Assembly (NCBI GenBank): GCA_900546885.1
Contig: UREN01000020.1
Span: 1 to 33,200 of the forward strand
DNA from: an uncultured Oscillospiraceae bacterium
GTDB taxonomy: Bacteria; Bacillota; Clostridia; Oscillospirales; Ruminococcaceae
Reading direction: 5' to 3'
DNA length: 33,200 nucleotides
Program-made: the position numbers and the translations under genes
Shown: positions 25,017-32,191 of the stretch, piece by piece
How positions within the stretch are numbered: the stretch's first letter is position 1
Layout: each line of letters starts with the position of its first letter
Notes under the pieces: generated by a model
Seen by the model: only the letters and a program-made list of their open reading frames with translations
Told to the model about the DNA's origin: nothing
Databases searched by the model: none

Positions 25017-25045
25017 ATCATACCGAATCGATATCAGAAAGTCAA
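25017..25045 (-). promoter_or_regulatory. Promoter of aguA
   Basis: On the minus strand TTGACT (25040-25045) and TATGAT (25017-25022) have the ideal 17-base spacing. The predicted transcript starts near 25010, giving a leader of about 36 bases. Confidence 0.75.
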
Positions 25046-25121
25046 GCAGGCAGAAGGGCCGTTTGCCTGTGCGTGCGGCCCAGGGCAAACGCTTACAAAA
25101 ACCTTGCGGCTTTTTTTGTTT

Positions 25122-25152
25122 TTTTTGCACGTTTCGCGCAAAAGTGCAAAAA
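25122..25152. promoter_or_regulatory. 9-bp inverted repeat upstream of pyrB
   Basis: TTTTTGCAC (25122-25130) and GTGCAAAAA (25144-25152) are perfect inverse copies with a 13-base spacer. The repeat ends 14 bases before the pyrB -35 and lies between the divergent aguA and pyrB promoters, so it is a candidate regulator site. The owner is unknown. Confidence 0.45.
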
Positions 25153-25166
25153 CGGAAAAATTGCGC

Positions 25167-25195
25167 TTGCAAGTTTGGGGCACAGCCTGTATGAT
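25167..25195 (+). promoter_or_regulatory. Promoter of pyrBI
   Basis: TTGCAA (25167-25172) and TATGAT (25190-25195) are separated by 17 bases. The leader of about 55 bases holds a short GC hairpin (25214-25228) but no T tract, so I see no attenuator of the PyrR type. Confidence 0.65.
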
Positions 25196-25255
25196 ATTAC
25201 ACGATAACAAAATGCGGGGGCGCCCCGCGCAGAAGAATAGAAGGAGGCCAAACCA

Positions 25256-26167
25256 GTGAAGAAGTTGATCAGCCCGCTCGACCTCTCTACCGGCGAGATT
25301 GATGAAATTATCGCTTTGGCAGACAGGATCATGGAAAACCCCACTGCTTTTGCCCACAAATGTGACGGCAAAATCCTGGCGACATTGTTTTTTGAACCCA
25401 GCACCAGAACCCGTTTAAGCTTTGAGGCAGCAATGCTTAGTTTAGGCGGCAAGGTGCTGGGTTTTTCTTCGGCCAATTCCTCCAGCGCGGCAAAAGGTGA
25501 AAGCGTGGCAGACACCGTGCGCACGGTAGAGTGCTATGCCGACATCATTGCCATGCGCCACCCGAAAGAGGGCGCCGCCACCGTGGCTGCGGCAAAGGTG
25601 GCCTGCCCGCTTATCAATGCGGGCGATGGCGGCCACCAGCACCCCACCCAGACCCTGACCGACCTGCTTACCATTCACCGCGAGAAGGGCCGCCTGGATA
25701 ACCTGACCGTGGGCCTGTGCGGCGATTTGAAATTCGGCCGCACGGTGCACTCGCTCATCCGCGCCATGATGCGCTATCAGAACATCAAATTCATCCTGGT
25801 AAGCCCGAAAGAGCTGCAGGTGCCCGATTACATCCGCGATGACCTTGAGAACGGCGGCTTTGACTTCCAGGAGGTAGAACGCCTGGAAGACGCCATTGGC
25901 GCAATGGATATTTTGTATATGACGCGCGTGCAGCGCGAGCGCTTCTTCAACGAGGAAGACTACATCCGCCTGCGCGACAGCTATATTCTGGACGCCGAGA
26001 AAATGAAGCTGGCCAAAGAGGACATGATTGTCATGCACCCGCTGCCCCGTGTGAACGAAATTTCCACCGAGGTGGATTCCGACCCGCGCGCAGCCTATTT
26101 CCGTCAGGCCCTGTGCGGCAAGTTCGTGCGCATGGCCCTCATTCTGAAAATGCTGGAGGTGGAGTGA
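25256..26167 (+). CDS. pyrB: Aspartate carbamoyltransferase, catalytic subunit
   Basis: A 303-residue enzyme that joins carbamoyl phosphate and aspartate in the first committed step of pyrimidine synthesis. The carbamoyl-phosphate site FEPSTRTR is at residues 46-53, the loop with the catalytic Lys is [12 protein letters not shown], and [12 protein letters not shown] and HPLPRVNEI are the other signatures. The GTG start at 25256 has AAGGAGG 8 bases upstream. It could be confused with putrescine carbamoyltransferase, given aguA nearby, but HPLPRVNEI and the linked regulatory subunit settle it as ATCase. It lies 1 base from pyrI. Confidence 0.97.
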   Translation: MKKLISPLDLSTGEIDEIIALADRIMENPTAFAHKCDGKILATLFFEPSTRTRLSFEAAMLSLGGKVLGFSSANSSSAAKGESVADTVRTVECYADIIAMRHPKEGAATVAAAKVACPLINAGDGGHQHPTQTLTDLLTIHREKGRLDNLTVGLCGDLKFGRTVHSLIRAMMRYQNIKFILVSPKELQVPDYIRDDLENGGFDFQEVERLEDAIGAMDILYMTRVQRERFFNEEDYIRLRDSYILDAEKMKLAKEDMIVMHPLPRVNEISTEVDSDPRAAYFRQALCGKFVRMALILKMLEVE

Positions 26168-26168
26168 G

Positions 26169-26594
26169 ATGCTGAATATCGACAGTTTGGAAAAAGGCCT
26201 TGTCATCGACCATATCGAGGCCGGCAGAAGCATGGAGATTTACCGCGTGCTGGAGTTGGACAAGCTGGACTGCAGCGTGGCCATCATCAAAAACGCCCGC
26301 TCGAACAAAACCGGCCGCAAAGACATTATTAAAATTGAAGACCGCATCGACATCGACCTGGACGTGCTGGGCTTTATTGACCCGCACATCACGGTGAATA
26401 CCATTGATGGTGGAAAAATCATCGAGAAAAAACAGATGAAGCTGCCCGAGCGTGTGACCAACGTGGTGAAATGCAAAAACCCGCGCTGCATCACCAGCGT
26501 GGAACAGGAACTGGACCATGTGTTCTGCCTGACAAACCCCGATAAGGCGCAGTACCGCTGCCTGTATTGCGAGCAGGAGTATGCCCGCAAGTAA
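26169..26594 (+). CDS. pyrI: Aspartate carbamoyltransferase, regulatory subunit
   Basis: A 141-residue allosteric subunit. The N-terminal nucleotide-binding domain spans about residues 1-95, with IDHIEAGRS near residue 13 and the NxxS-type segment SNKTGRKDIIKIE. The C-terminal zinc domain carries Cys102, Cys107, Cys131 and Cys134, whose spacing (5, 24, 3) matches E. coli PyrI. The ATG at 26169 lies 1 base after the pyrB stop with GGTGGAG upstream. A separate PyrI implies class B-type (PyrB6-PyrI6) ATCase controlled by ATP and CTP. Confidence 0.97.
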   Translation: MLNIDSLEKGLVIDHIEAGRSMEIYRVLELDKLDCSVAIIKNARSNKTGRKDIIKIEDRIDIDLDVLGFIDPHITVNTIDGGKIIEKKQMKLPERVTNVVKCKNPRCITSVEQELDHVFCLTNPDKAQYRCLYCEQEYARK

Positions 26595-26612
26595 GGGAAA
26601 AACAAAAACAAA

Positions 26613-26659
26613 ACAAGGCACGGCCAGCCCCAAAACGGGGCGGCCGTGCCTTGCTTTTT
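26613..26659 (+). terminator. Terminator of pyrBI
   Basis: AAGGCACGGCC with a bulge and GCCCC pair with GGGGC and GGCCGTGCCTT around AAAA, then GCTTTTTG follows. It starts about 20 bases after the pyrI stop. Confidence 0.85.
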
Positions 26660-26785
26660 GTCGCCGGATGCAAGGGCGGTTTTCCGCCGGGAAGGGAAGG
26701 AAACGCTCTTGATTGAGGGCTTTTCGCAAAGTGCCAAAAAAGGCCCGCAAGTTTTATAACAAACACTGAAAAATTGCCGTTGGGG

Positions 26786-26814
26786 TTGACGAAAACGGGC
26801 ACAAGCCTTATTCT
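26786..26814 (+). promoter_or_regulatory. Promoter of the YfcC-family transporter gene
   Basis: TTGACG (26786-26791) and TATTCT (26809-26814) have 17-base spacing. The start point would be near 26821, only a few bases before the inverted repeat at 26827-26853. Confidence 0.6.
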
Positions 26815-26826
26815 ATATATGACGTT

Positions 26827-26853
26827 ATAATACGACCCAAAACGTCGCATTAT
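26827..26853. promoter_or_regulatory. Imperfect 10-bp inverted repeat, candidate operator
   Basis: ATAATACGAC and GTCGCATTAT pair at 9 of 10 positions around a 7-base spacer, just downstream of the predicted start point of the transporter gene. The placement suits a repressor site. A hairpin-prone CCTTTTTAAGG just before the start codon may also partly cover the ribosome binding site. Confidence 0.5.
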
Positions 26854-26892
26854 GGCCCCTTCGGGGGAAAACCTTTTTAAGGAGGGTATCTC

Positions 26893-28320
26893 ATGCTGAA
26901 AAAGAAGAAGAAATTTGAGCTGCCCCATGTCTATACCATCGCATTTTTGCTTATCATCCTGTTTGCGATTTTGACATGGATCGTTCCTTCCGGCCAGTTC
27001 GAGAGGACGATGATGGACACGGCGGCCGGCGAGCGCGAAGTTGCCGTGGCAGGCACCTATCAGGAAGTTCCGAAGGTGGACGAGGAAGGCAATGACATGC
27101 GCCAGGGCTTGGGCGCTATTCTGATGGCCCCTACCCGCGGCATTCAGGCGGCCAGTGACGTAGTTGCGTTCGTTCTGCTGATTGGCGGCTCTTTCGCCAT
27201 TCTTACCAAAACGAATGCCATCAATGCGGGCATGAGCCGTGTTATCAAAAAGCTGAAGGGCAAAGACATCCTGCTCATCCCGGTGGTGATGCTTCTGTTC
27301 AGCATTGGCGGCACCTCGTTCGGCATGTCGGAAGAAGCGCTTCCCTTCTATGCCATTTTCATGCCCATCATCATGAGCCTTGGCTATGATTCCATGACGG
27401 CGTTCATGGTGTGCTTCCTTGGGCCTCAAATGGGCTATATCGGCTCTACGGTGAACCCGTTCAACGTGCTGATTGCACAGGGCGTTGCCGGCATTCAGGG
27501 CAACCCCCAGCTGTGGTTCCGCTTTATTCAGTATGCAACCTTCACCATCATTGGCATCGTGTGGGTTATGATGTATGCGCGCAAGGTGAAAAAGAACCCC
27601 ACGGGCTCTATTACTTACCAGGACGACCTTGCAAAACGTGAAGAGTTTGCGGTAGACAGTGTAGATTCCGACATGCCCTTTACGCTGCGCCAGAAACTGG
27701 TGCTGATTGTGTTCGGCGTGGGCATGGGCGTCATTGTGTGGGGCCTTGTCACCAAGGGCTGGTATATGGACGAAATCAGCATGGTGTTCCTTGCCATCGG
27801 CCTGCTGTCCGGTATTGTGGGCGGCCTGGGTGAAAAGGAAATGGCCAACGAGTTTGTAAAGGGCATGGCAGATTTCGCCTATGCGGCTGTCATCATCGGT
27901 ATTGCCCGCGGCATCCTGGTGGTGGCCGAAGGCGGTATGATCATCGACACCATCCTGAATGCCCTGGCCAACATGCTGGCTGGCGTGCCCACCGCTGTGT
28001 TCACTACGCTGATGTACTTTGTGCAGGCGCTGCTTAGCATTCTGGTGCCGTCCTCTTCTGGCCTGGCCGCACTGACCATGCCGGTAATGGCGCCCCTGAC
28101 GGACCTGATGGGCGTGAACCCCGAGGCTTCTGTGACGGCGCTTTGCATTGCCAACCAGACCATGAACACCATCAGCCCCACCGCAGGCATGACGGTTGCC
28201 GGCCTTGCCGTGTGCAAGATCAGCTTCCCCCAGTGGTGGAAGACCTGCTGGAAGTTCATGATTGTGGTTGTGGTTGTGGGCCTTGTGTTTACCGCTATCT
28301 CCGGTATGCTGCCGGCCTGA
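26893..28320 (+). CDS. yfcC: YfcC-family membrane transporter
   Basis: A 475-residue membrane protein of the YfcC/DcuC-like group, with about twelve hydrophobic helices. It starts with a Lys-rich cytoplasmic end (MLKKKKKFELPHVYTIAFL) and has two similar hairpin-containing regions, seen in FSIGGTSFGMSEEALPFY and SILVPSSSGLAALTMPVMAPL, as expected for an inverted-repeat elevator-type carrier. Family members are often annotated as basic amino acid or C4-dicarboxylate carriers; firm substrate data are few. AAGGAGG precedes the ATG. Nearness to aguA raises arginine, agmatine or putrescine as substrates, but it has its own promoter and operator-like repeat. Confidence 0.9.
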   Translation: MLKKKKKFELPHVYTIAFLLIILFAILTWIVPSGQFERTMMDTAAGEREVAVAGTYQEVPKVDEEGNDMRQGLGAILMAPTRGIQAASDVVAFVLLIGGSFAILTKTNAINAGMSRVIKKLKGKDILLIPVVMLLFSIGGTSFGMSEEALPFYAIFMPIIMSLGYDSMTAFMVCFLGPQMGYIGSTVNPFNVLIAQGVAGIQGNPQLWFRFIQYATFTIIGIVWVMMYARKVKKNPTGSITYQDDLAKREEFAVDSVDSDMPFTLRQKLVLIVFGVGMGVIVWGLVTKGWYMDEISMVFLAIGLLSGIVGGLGEKEMANEFVKGMADFAYAAVIIGIARGILVVAEGGMIIDTILNALANMLAGVPTAVFTTLMYFVQALLSILVPSSSGLAALTMPVMAPLTDLMGVNPEASVTALCIANQTMNTISPTAGMTVAGLAVCKISFPQWWKTCWKFMIVVVVVGLVFTAISGMLPA

Positions 28321-28349
28321 TAGAATTCCTTCTCCTCACCCATAAGGAA

Positions 28350-28390
28350 GAAAAACCCCGGGTGCTGCCCAGCAGCCCCGGGGTTTTTTG
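28350..28390. terminator. Strong terminator after yfcC
   Basis: AAAAACCCCGGG and CCCCGGGGTTTTTT form the stem, with inner GCTG/CAGC-type pairing around CCC. A and T tracts flank both sides, so it works in either direction. The stretch on to 28540 holds no gene. Confidence 0.9.
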
Positions 28391-28540
28391 CGTGCGCAGG
28401 CGGCGCGGCCGTTTTCAGGTGGCCCTGCCCATTGCCTGCGATGCTTGAACCCGCGCCTTCCCACCGCGGGGCACGTTTTTATAATGCCTTGTGGCTTGGT
28501 TTTGTGCGGGCATTTCATGGTGCCCGAAAGGGGCTAAAAC

Positions 28541-29215
28541 TCATTGTTTCAGCAGCCATTTCATTCCGTCCGCCACTCGTTCGGCCCCTTGAATAAAGTG
28601 GTTGCCCCGGTTCATCTGGAACATGGTGACAATGCCTTTCTTTCGGTAAAACGCTTGAACGGCCTTTGTGTTTTCCTGAACGGTTTGCAGGGCAGGGTTC
28701 CGGGTTTTGGCCTCCTTATCTCCCAAAGAGAAGTATAAACAGCCCGGGCGGCGCTTCGGCTCGTGGGTAAAGACGTATTCCAGAAACCCTGGAAACCAAA
28801 GAGAGCCGGAAATGCACCCCACCCGGGTGAATACATCGGTTTGATAAATGGCATACAAGGCAAACAGGCCTGCCAAAGAATACCCGGCAATTCCCCGCCA
28901 TTCCGGGGCCCGGGGCAGCTCTTTTTCTGCTTTGGGCATAATCTCCTCCACCAACAGGTGCAGGGTTTCGCCGGCCCCGCCGGTGAAGGGTTCCCCGTTC
29001 TTGAAAGCTGCCGGGCTGTCCCAAGGGGCCATGTCACGGTTCCAGTTCAAGCCGCTGATAGCAACCAGGGTGAATGGCGGGCAGCCGGCTGCCCGCGCCG
29101 CGTCCAATACCTGCTGCCCCTCGCCGGCGTATGTATTCAGATAGAAGATGGGGGCACCCGGAGCGATGGAGGGGAAAATGGAGATCGTTTTACCGGCAAT
29201 GGAGAAGGTGTGCAT
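28541..29215 (-). CDS. Alpha/beta-hydrolase (esterase-like, siderophore-esterase type)
   Basis: A 224-residue single-domain hydrolase. The nucleophile elbow GYSLAG puts Ser at residue 113; the acid is probably Asp166 or Glu168 in SLGDKEAKT and the base His206 in RGNHFIQG. FYLNTYAGEG near residues 24-33 forms the oxyanion side. This organisation recalls the putative-esterase family that includes siderophore and trilactone esterases; no siderophore gene is nearby, so the substrate is open. No signal peptide is visible. The ATG at 29215 has only a weak Shine-Dalgarno, so expression may be low. It is convergent with yfcC. Confidence 0.85.
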   Translation of the reverse strand: MHTFSIAGKTISIFPSIAPGAPIFYLNTYAGEGQQVLDAARAAGCPPFTLVAISGLNWNRDMAPWDSPAAFKNGEPFTGGAGETLHLLVEEIMPKAEKELPRAPEWRGIAGYSLAGLFALYAIYQTDVFTRVGCISGSLWFPGFLEYVFTHEPKRRPGCLYFSLGDKEAKTRNPALQTVQENTKAVQAFYRKKGIVTMFQMNRGNHFIQGAERVADGMKWLLKQ

Positions 29216-29324
29216 CTGGGGTTACCCGCTTTCTGCTTTTCGGCCGTTGGCCTTGCTATGCTTCACAAAATTTTAAAATCCATCTGACAAAGGCCTCTCG
29301 CACCAGCGGGAAGCCTTGCTGCAA

Positions 29325-29792
29325 TCACCTTACACCCAGCAAGTGCATCACCACTACGCCGGCCGCAATCGGGAACAGAAGAAGAAAAATTTGAGAAAGC
29401 GCACTTCGTTTTTCGTTGCTGCAGAATGCTCTGCCTGGGCTGCCAAGATAATAGAGCTTGATTTGCACAGGAGGAAAAGCGCGCGCCAGATATTTATACT
29501 GATATTGCTTTTCCGCAACCTCGTAGGCATAGGTGGCATGGTACCATGAGGTGGTTTTCTCATCGGGTGTGACGCCGTCGTCCCAATACGAAACCCTTCT
29601 GGCCGTCACAACATGGCCCAGTGCAACTGCCCGCTCTTTGCGCCTGCTGCGCGGTGGATGGGAACGCGTCCATCGCACTTCCAGAATAAAGAGGATAATC
29701 ATAACTGCAATGCCAATTACTGCATTCAGCTGAAGAACATCCGTGCAAAATTCTTTTATCAGCGCCACAAACTCCGACATGCTATTCTGCAT
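29325..29792 (-). CDS. Small membrane protein, DUF3592-like layout
   Basis: A 155-residue protein of unknown function. One hydrophobic helix is at about residues 22-40 and another at about 133-152; between them is a roughly 75-residue mostly polar domain with a VTARRVSYWDDG...YHATYAYEV pattern. This arrangement resembles DUF3592 proteins, but I am not certain. GGAAGGAG sits at good spacing before the ATG at 29792. It lies 110 bases upstream of the hydrolase gene and could share a transcript with it. Confidence 0.75.
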   Translation of the reverse strand: MQNSMSEFVALIKEFCTDVLQLNAVIGIAVMIILFILEVRWTRSHPPRSRRKERAVALGHVVTARRVSYWDDGVTPDEKTTSWYHATYAYEVAEKQYQYKYLARAFPPVQIKLYYLGSPGRAFCSNEKRSALSQIFLLLFPIAAGVVVMHLLGVR

Positions 29793-29945
29793 AGGGCCTT
29801 CTCCTTCCTCACACTGCCAAGCTTATGGAAAAATCATATCATAGCACGCGCCGGCAGGCAAGGCCCGGTTGTTCTTTCTCTTCTCAAAGAAAACGCTCTG
29901 GAATCAACATTTTTAACAGGATTTACGAAACGAAAAGCAAAAAAC

Positions 29946-29991
29946 AAAAAGCCCGGAAAAGCGCATAACAACCGGCTTTTCGAGGCTTTTT
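29946..29991 (-). terminator. Terminator of tRNA-Arg
   Basis: Two 17-base arms (29946-29962 and 29975-29991) pair at 15 positions, reading AAAAAGCC...GGCTTTTT, with TTTTG following on the minus strand. It starts directly after the tRNA's CCA end. Confidence 0.85.
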
Positions 29992-29994
29992 GTT

Positions 29995-30071
29995 TGGTGC
30001 GCCCGACTGGATTCGAACCAGCGGCCTTCCGGGTCGGAGCCGAACGCTCTATCCACCTGAGCTACGGACGC
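29995..30071 (-). tRNA. tRNA-Arg (anticodon CCG)
   Basis: On the minus strand the acceptor GCGTCCG pairs with CGGGCGC (one G-U), the D arm is GCTC...GAGC, the anticodon stem TTCGG/CCGGA encloses loop CTCCGAC, giving anticodon CCG for codon CGG, the variable loop is AGGCC and the T loop is TTCGAAT. CCA is encoded. All arms fold without gaps, so this copy is functional. A degenerate partial copy lies 129 bases upstream. Confidence 0.97.
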
Positions 30072-30225
30072 AAATATAGATGCCTTTTCAGGCGTGCGAG
30101 GGGGCGGGGGATATCTTTTCGCCTGCTTTGCAGGCGAACGCTCTACCCTCCTGCGGAGGGCAAGAACCTTCTTGCGAAGGTCCACCCGAGCTACGGACGC
30201 AAATACAGATGCCTTTTCAGGCGTG
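30058..30225 (-). repeat. Tandem partial duplication of the tRNA-Arg 5' end and its flank
   Basis: The stretch 30058-30096 (5' end of the tRNA plus upstream flank) recurs at 30187-30225 with very few differences. The second copy (30135-30200) keeps the acceptor, D-stem and the start of the anticodon arm, but its D loop is split by 35 bases (30146-30180) and its anticodon arm runs into a perfect 9-bp hairpin with a TTT loop (30118-30138). The insert is itself two small hairpins, CCCTCC-TGC-GGAGGG and CCTTC-TTGC-GAAGG. It cannot fold as a tRNA. Confidence 0.8.
30135..30200 (-). pseudogene. Degenerate tRNA-Arg 5' fragment with a 35-base insertion
   Basis: It matches the functional tRNA over 20 bases at 30181-30200 (one difference) and over 11 bases at 30135-30145, with the insert between them falling in the D loop. 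The T arm and 3' acceptor strand are absent. Confidence 0.75.
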
Positions 30226-30270
30226 CGGGGCAGGAATGCCGGTTTTGTTATCTCTGGCAAAAGAGGAAAA

Positions 30271-30302
30271 CAAAAAATGGATGCCCGCCTTCGGACATCC
30301 AT
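30271..30302 (-). terminator. Terminator of the ECF S-component gene
   Basis: On the minus strand ATGGATG-CCG and CGG-CATCCAT form the stem around AAGG, and TTTTTTG follows. It lies about 65 bases after the S-component stop. Confidence 0.85.
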
Positions 30303-30366
30303 TATCATAACACAAATTAAACGGTTTGCCAAGAAGTTTCCGCGAAAACTGGCGGCGCAATATCCG

Positions 30367-30981
30367 TCAGTGGTTTCGGTGCAGTGGCCCCCAAACGCCT
30401 TTTGAAATAGCAGTGCAGGCCAAAAAGCCAACAACGGCCTCCACAATGCCCTGTACGCCCACAAACAACGCCACAAAGGTAAATGGGTTTGCCGCACCCA
30501 TAGACTGTGCCAGCCCTTGAATATACTCTGTAGAATAAAAGCAGGCCACCAGGGTGCCCATGAAGAAAGCGGTGTTCAAAACGGGCCCCGCAAGGCTGGC
30601 GGCCGCGAAGGATAACCAATGTCGGCGGCTGCCCTCTGCCTTATAGATGGCCTGGAAAATCAGCCCTGGCAGCCAGCCCGCCAGAATGCGCGTGGGCACG
30701 CATACTAAAAACGTGCGCAGGGGGCTGATGCCCAGCAAAACAACGCCAAAGGCCTCTGCACCAAAGCACTGGGCGAAACTGGTAAGGCCGAATACGCCGC
30801 CCAGCACTGCACCGGCCGTAGGGCCTATTAGAATGGCGCCCAATACCACCGGTATCATCAAAAATGTGATAGACAGGGGCCCCACATGCAGGTAACCCAG
30901 AGGGGTGTACGTCATCACCAGTTCCACTGCCACCAGCAGCGCAAGCTGCACCAGGCGATGTGCGTTTTTTTGTTTTTCCAT
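30367..30981 (-). CDS. ECF transporter S component (possibly pantothenate-type)
   Basis: A 204-residue membrane protein with about six helices. The N-terminal half, with TYTPLGYLHVG and LSITFLMIPVVLGAILIGPTAGAVLGGVFGLTSF, is the typical ECF substrate-binding subunit pattern for vitamins. It needs the shared EcfAA'T module, which is not in the window. Its partner upstream is a CoaX-like gene, so pantothenate is the first guess, but the CoaX-like protein lacks its active-site motifs and the guess is weak. AAAGGAG 9 bases upstream supports the ATG at 30981. It has its own promoter (31054-31082). Confidence 0.85.
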   Translation of the reverse strand: MEKQKNAHRLVQLALLVAVELVMTYTPLGYLHVGPLSITFLMIPVVLGAILIGPTAGAVLGGVFGLTSFAQCFGAEAFGVVLLGISPLRTFLVCVPTRILAGWLPGLIFQAIYKAEGSRRHWLSFAAASLAGPVLNTAFFMGTLVACFYSTEYIQGLAQSMGAANPFTFVALFVGVQGIVEAVVGFLACTAISKGVWGPLHRNH

Positions 30982-31053
30982 TTTGACATTTCTCCTTTAC
31001 TGCCGTTCCGCCTTAGCGCGGATACAGCGTAACCTAAATTTATGCAAAACCCC

Positions 31054-31082
31054 TATATAATGTAATATATAAGGGCAAGCAA
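31054..31082 (-). promoter_or_regulatory. Promoter of the ECF S-component gene
   Basis: On the minus strand TTGCTT (31077-31082) and TATATA (31054-31059) are 17 bases apart, right after the CoaX-like gene. The leader of about 65 bases has a small hairpin and no riboswitch I recognise. Confidence 0.5.
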
Positions 31083-31088
31083 CAATCT

Positions 31089-31859
31089 TCAGCGCGCGTT
31101 CTTTTCGTAAAGAAGGCGCAGCCCGTCCAACACAAGGTGTTCTTCATAGCGCACCGCATGGCGGCAATGCGGCAATGCCACAGGCGCAAAGGCGCCGGTT
31201 GCCACGCAGGCCGCTTCCCCATTCAGGGCCAAAGAAAAGCGCTCCAGCATACCATCCAGCATGCTGGCGGTGCCGAACACGGCCCCCGCCTGCATGCAGG
31301 CCACAGAGTTGGTGCCCAGCACGCCGCAGGCAGGAGCGCGCAGCTCAATTTGGGTAAGCTGGGCAGTGCGTTCACACAGGGCATCGTACCCGGTGCGCAC
31401 ACCGGGCAGGATGGCCCCGCCGCACAGCACGCCGTTTTTGTCCAGCGCAACCATCGAAATGGCGGTGTCCATCAACACGGCCACACACGGAAGCGGGCCC
31501 AATGCCCGCGCTGCCACTGCACAGCAGACAAGCTCGCCGCCAAGCTGGGCAGGGTCGTCCATGTGCATCTGCAGGCCGGTTTTCAGGCCGGGCCCCACCG
31601 TATAGATGCGCCCGCGGTACAGCATGGCCAAAGCGCGGCGCACGGTCTCTGCCAGCGCGGGCACCACACAGGAAAAGATGATGCCTTTTATTCCGGCTGC
31701 CTCGCAACCATAAAGGGACAGCACGCGCGAGAATTGAACCGCATATTCATCTGCGGTCCACGCGCGGTCGGCATGCACACGCGCACAGAATACCAAACGG
31801 CTGCCGTCATACCCGCCCAAAAGAATCTGCGAGTTGCTTACATTCACAGCCAGCAGCAT
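31089..31859 (-). CDS. CoaX-like protein (degenerate type III pantothenate kinase)
   Basis: A 256-residue member of the type III pantothenate kinase family by its C-terminal half: GGAILPGVRTGYDALCERTAQL, LGTNSVACMQAGAVFGTASMLDGM. The three active-site motifs are changed. DxGNT reads NVSNS (6-10), GxDR reads GGEL (107-110) and DxGTA reads LMDTA (129-133). The catalytic Asp and the phosphate-loop Asp are therefore missing, and kinase activity is doubtful. It may be a regulatory or substrate-sensing paralogue. ATG at 31859 has AAGGTGG upstream; the longer reading to 31979 crosses the predicted promoter. It precedes an ECF S component in the same direction. Confidence 0.85.
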   Translation of the reverse strand: MLLAVNVSNSQILLGGYDGSRLVFCARVHADRAWTADEYAVQFSRVLSLYGCEAAGIKGIIFSCVVPALAETVRRALAMLYRGRIYTVGPGLKTGLQMHMDDPAQLGGELVCCAVAARALGPLPCVAVLMDTAISMVALDKNGVLCGGAILPGVRTGYDALCERTAQLTQIELRAPACGVLGTNSVACMQAGAVFGTASMLDGMLERFSLALNGEAACVATGAFAPVALPHCRHAVRYEEHLVLDGLRLLYEKNAR

Positions 31860-31935
31860 AAGTGCACCACCTTTTTCCTTCGTGTTGGCAGGCAGCATTT
31901 GGCCTGCGAAAAAGCGTTTGGCCTTTGCCTTCTTT

Positions 31936-31964
31936 ATAGTAATATAAGGCGTGCAAAATCGCAA
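31936..31964 (-). promoter_or_regulatory. Promoter of the CoaX-like gene
   Basis: On the minus strand TTGCGA (31959-31964) and TACTAT (31936-31941) have 17-base spacing. The rest of the 31860-32067 stretch, between this gene and the rRNA promoters, holds nothing else I can identify. Confidence 0.5.
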
Positions 31965-32067
31965 GGCTTTTTTATGCAAAACAGAGAGGTAGATGTTGTG
32001 CCAATTTTAAGGTAAAATACTATATCTTGAAACGGAAAAATTAACCGTCTTTTTTTGAGAAAAACAG

Positions 32068-32096
32068 TTGACAAACAGGTAAAAAGTGCCTATAAT
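32068..32096 (+). promoter_or_regulatory. rRNA promoter P1
   Basis: A consensus TTGACA (32068-32073) and TATAAT (32091-32096) with 17-base spacing. A typical strong upstream promoter of a tandem pair. Confidence 0.9.
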
Positions 32097-32162
32097 ACTG
32101 AATCACACCCCCTCTGTGCCGCGCGGCGGCGCACGGGCAGCAAAAAATCCCGAAAAAAGTTC

Positions 32163-32191
32163 TTGACAAAGGGGAACGGATGGGATATAAT
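32163..32191 (+). promoter_or_regulatory. rRNA promoter P2
   Basis: A second perfect TTGACA (32163-32168) and TATAAT (32186-32191) with 17-base spacing, 95 bases after P1. Confidence 0.92.

Noticed and set aside
25256..26167. Reading pyrB as putrescine carbamoyltransferase of an agmatine deiminase pathway
   Set aside because: It carries ATCase-type motifs and is coupled to a pyrI gene with a complete zinc site, so it is the pyrimidine enzyme.
30118..30233. CRISPR-like array suggested by repeated short hairpins
   Set aside because: There are only two copies of one direct repeat and the spacers are not uniform; the repeat is explained by duplication of the tRNA 5' region, and no cas gene is near.
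29613..30320. Plus-strand reading frame of 235 codons containing RPTGFEPAAFRVGAERSIHLSYG
   Set aside because: It reads antisense through tRNA-Arg and its broken copy. This peptide is a familiar false translation of tRNA-Arg loci, and the upstream part overlaps a real minus-strand gene.
29913..30497. Minus-strand reading frame of 194 codons containing VAQVDRAFGSDPEGRWFESSRAHQ
   Set aside because: It reads in the tRNA-Arg sense strand, passes through two terminators and overlaps the end of the ECF S gene.
30982..31088. Riboswitch in the leader of the ECF S-component gene
   Set aside because: The leader is only about 65 bases long and shows just one short hairpin, with no conserved core I recognise.
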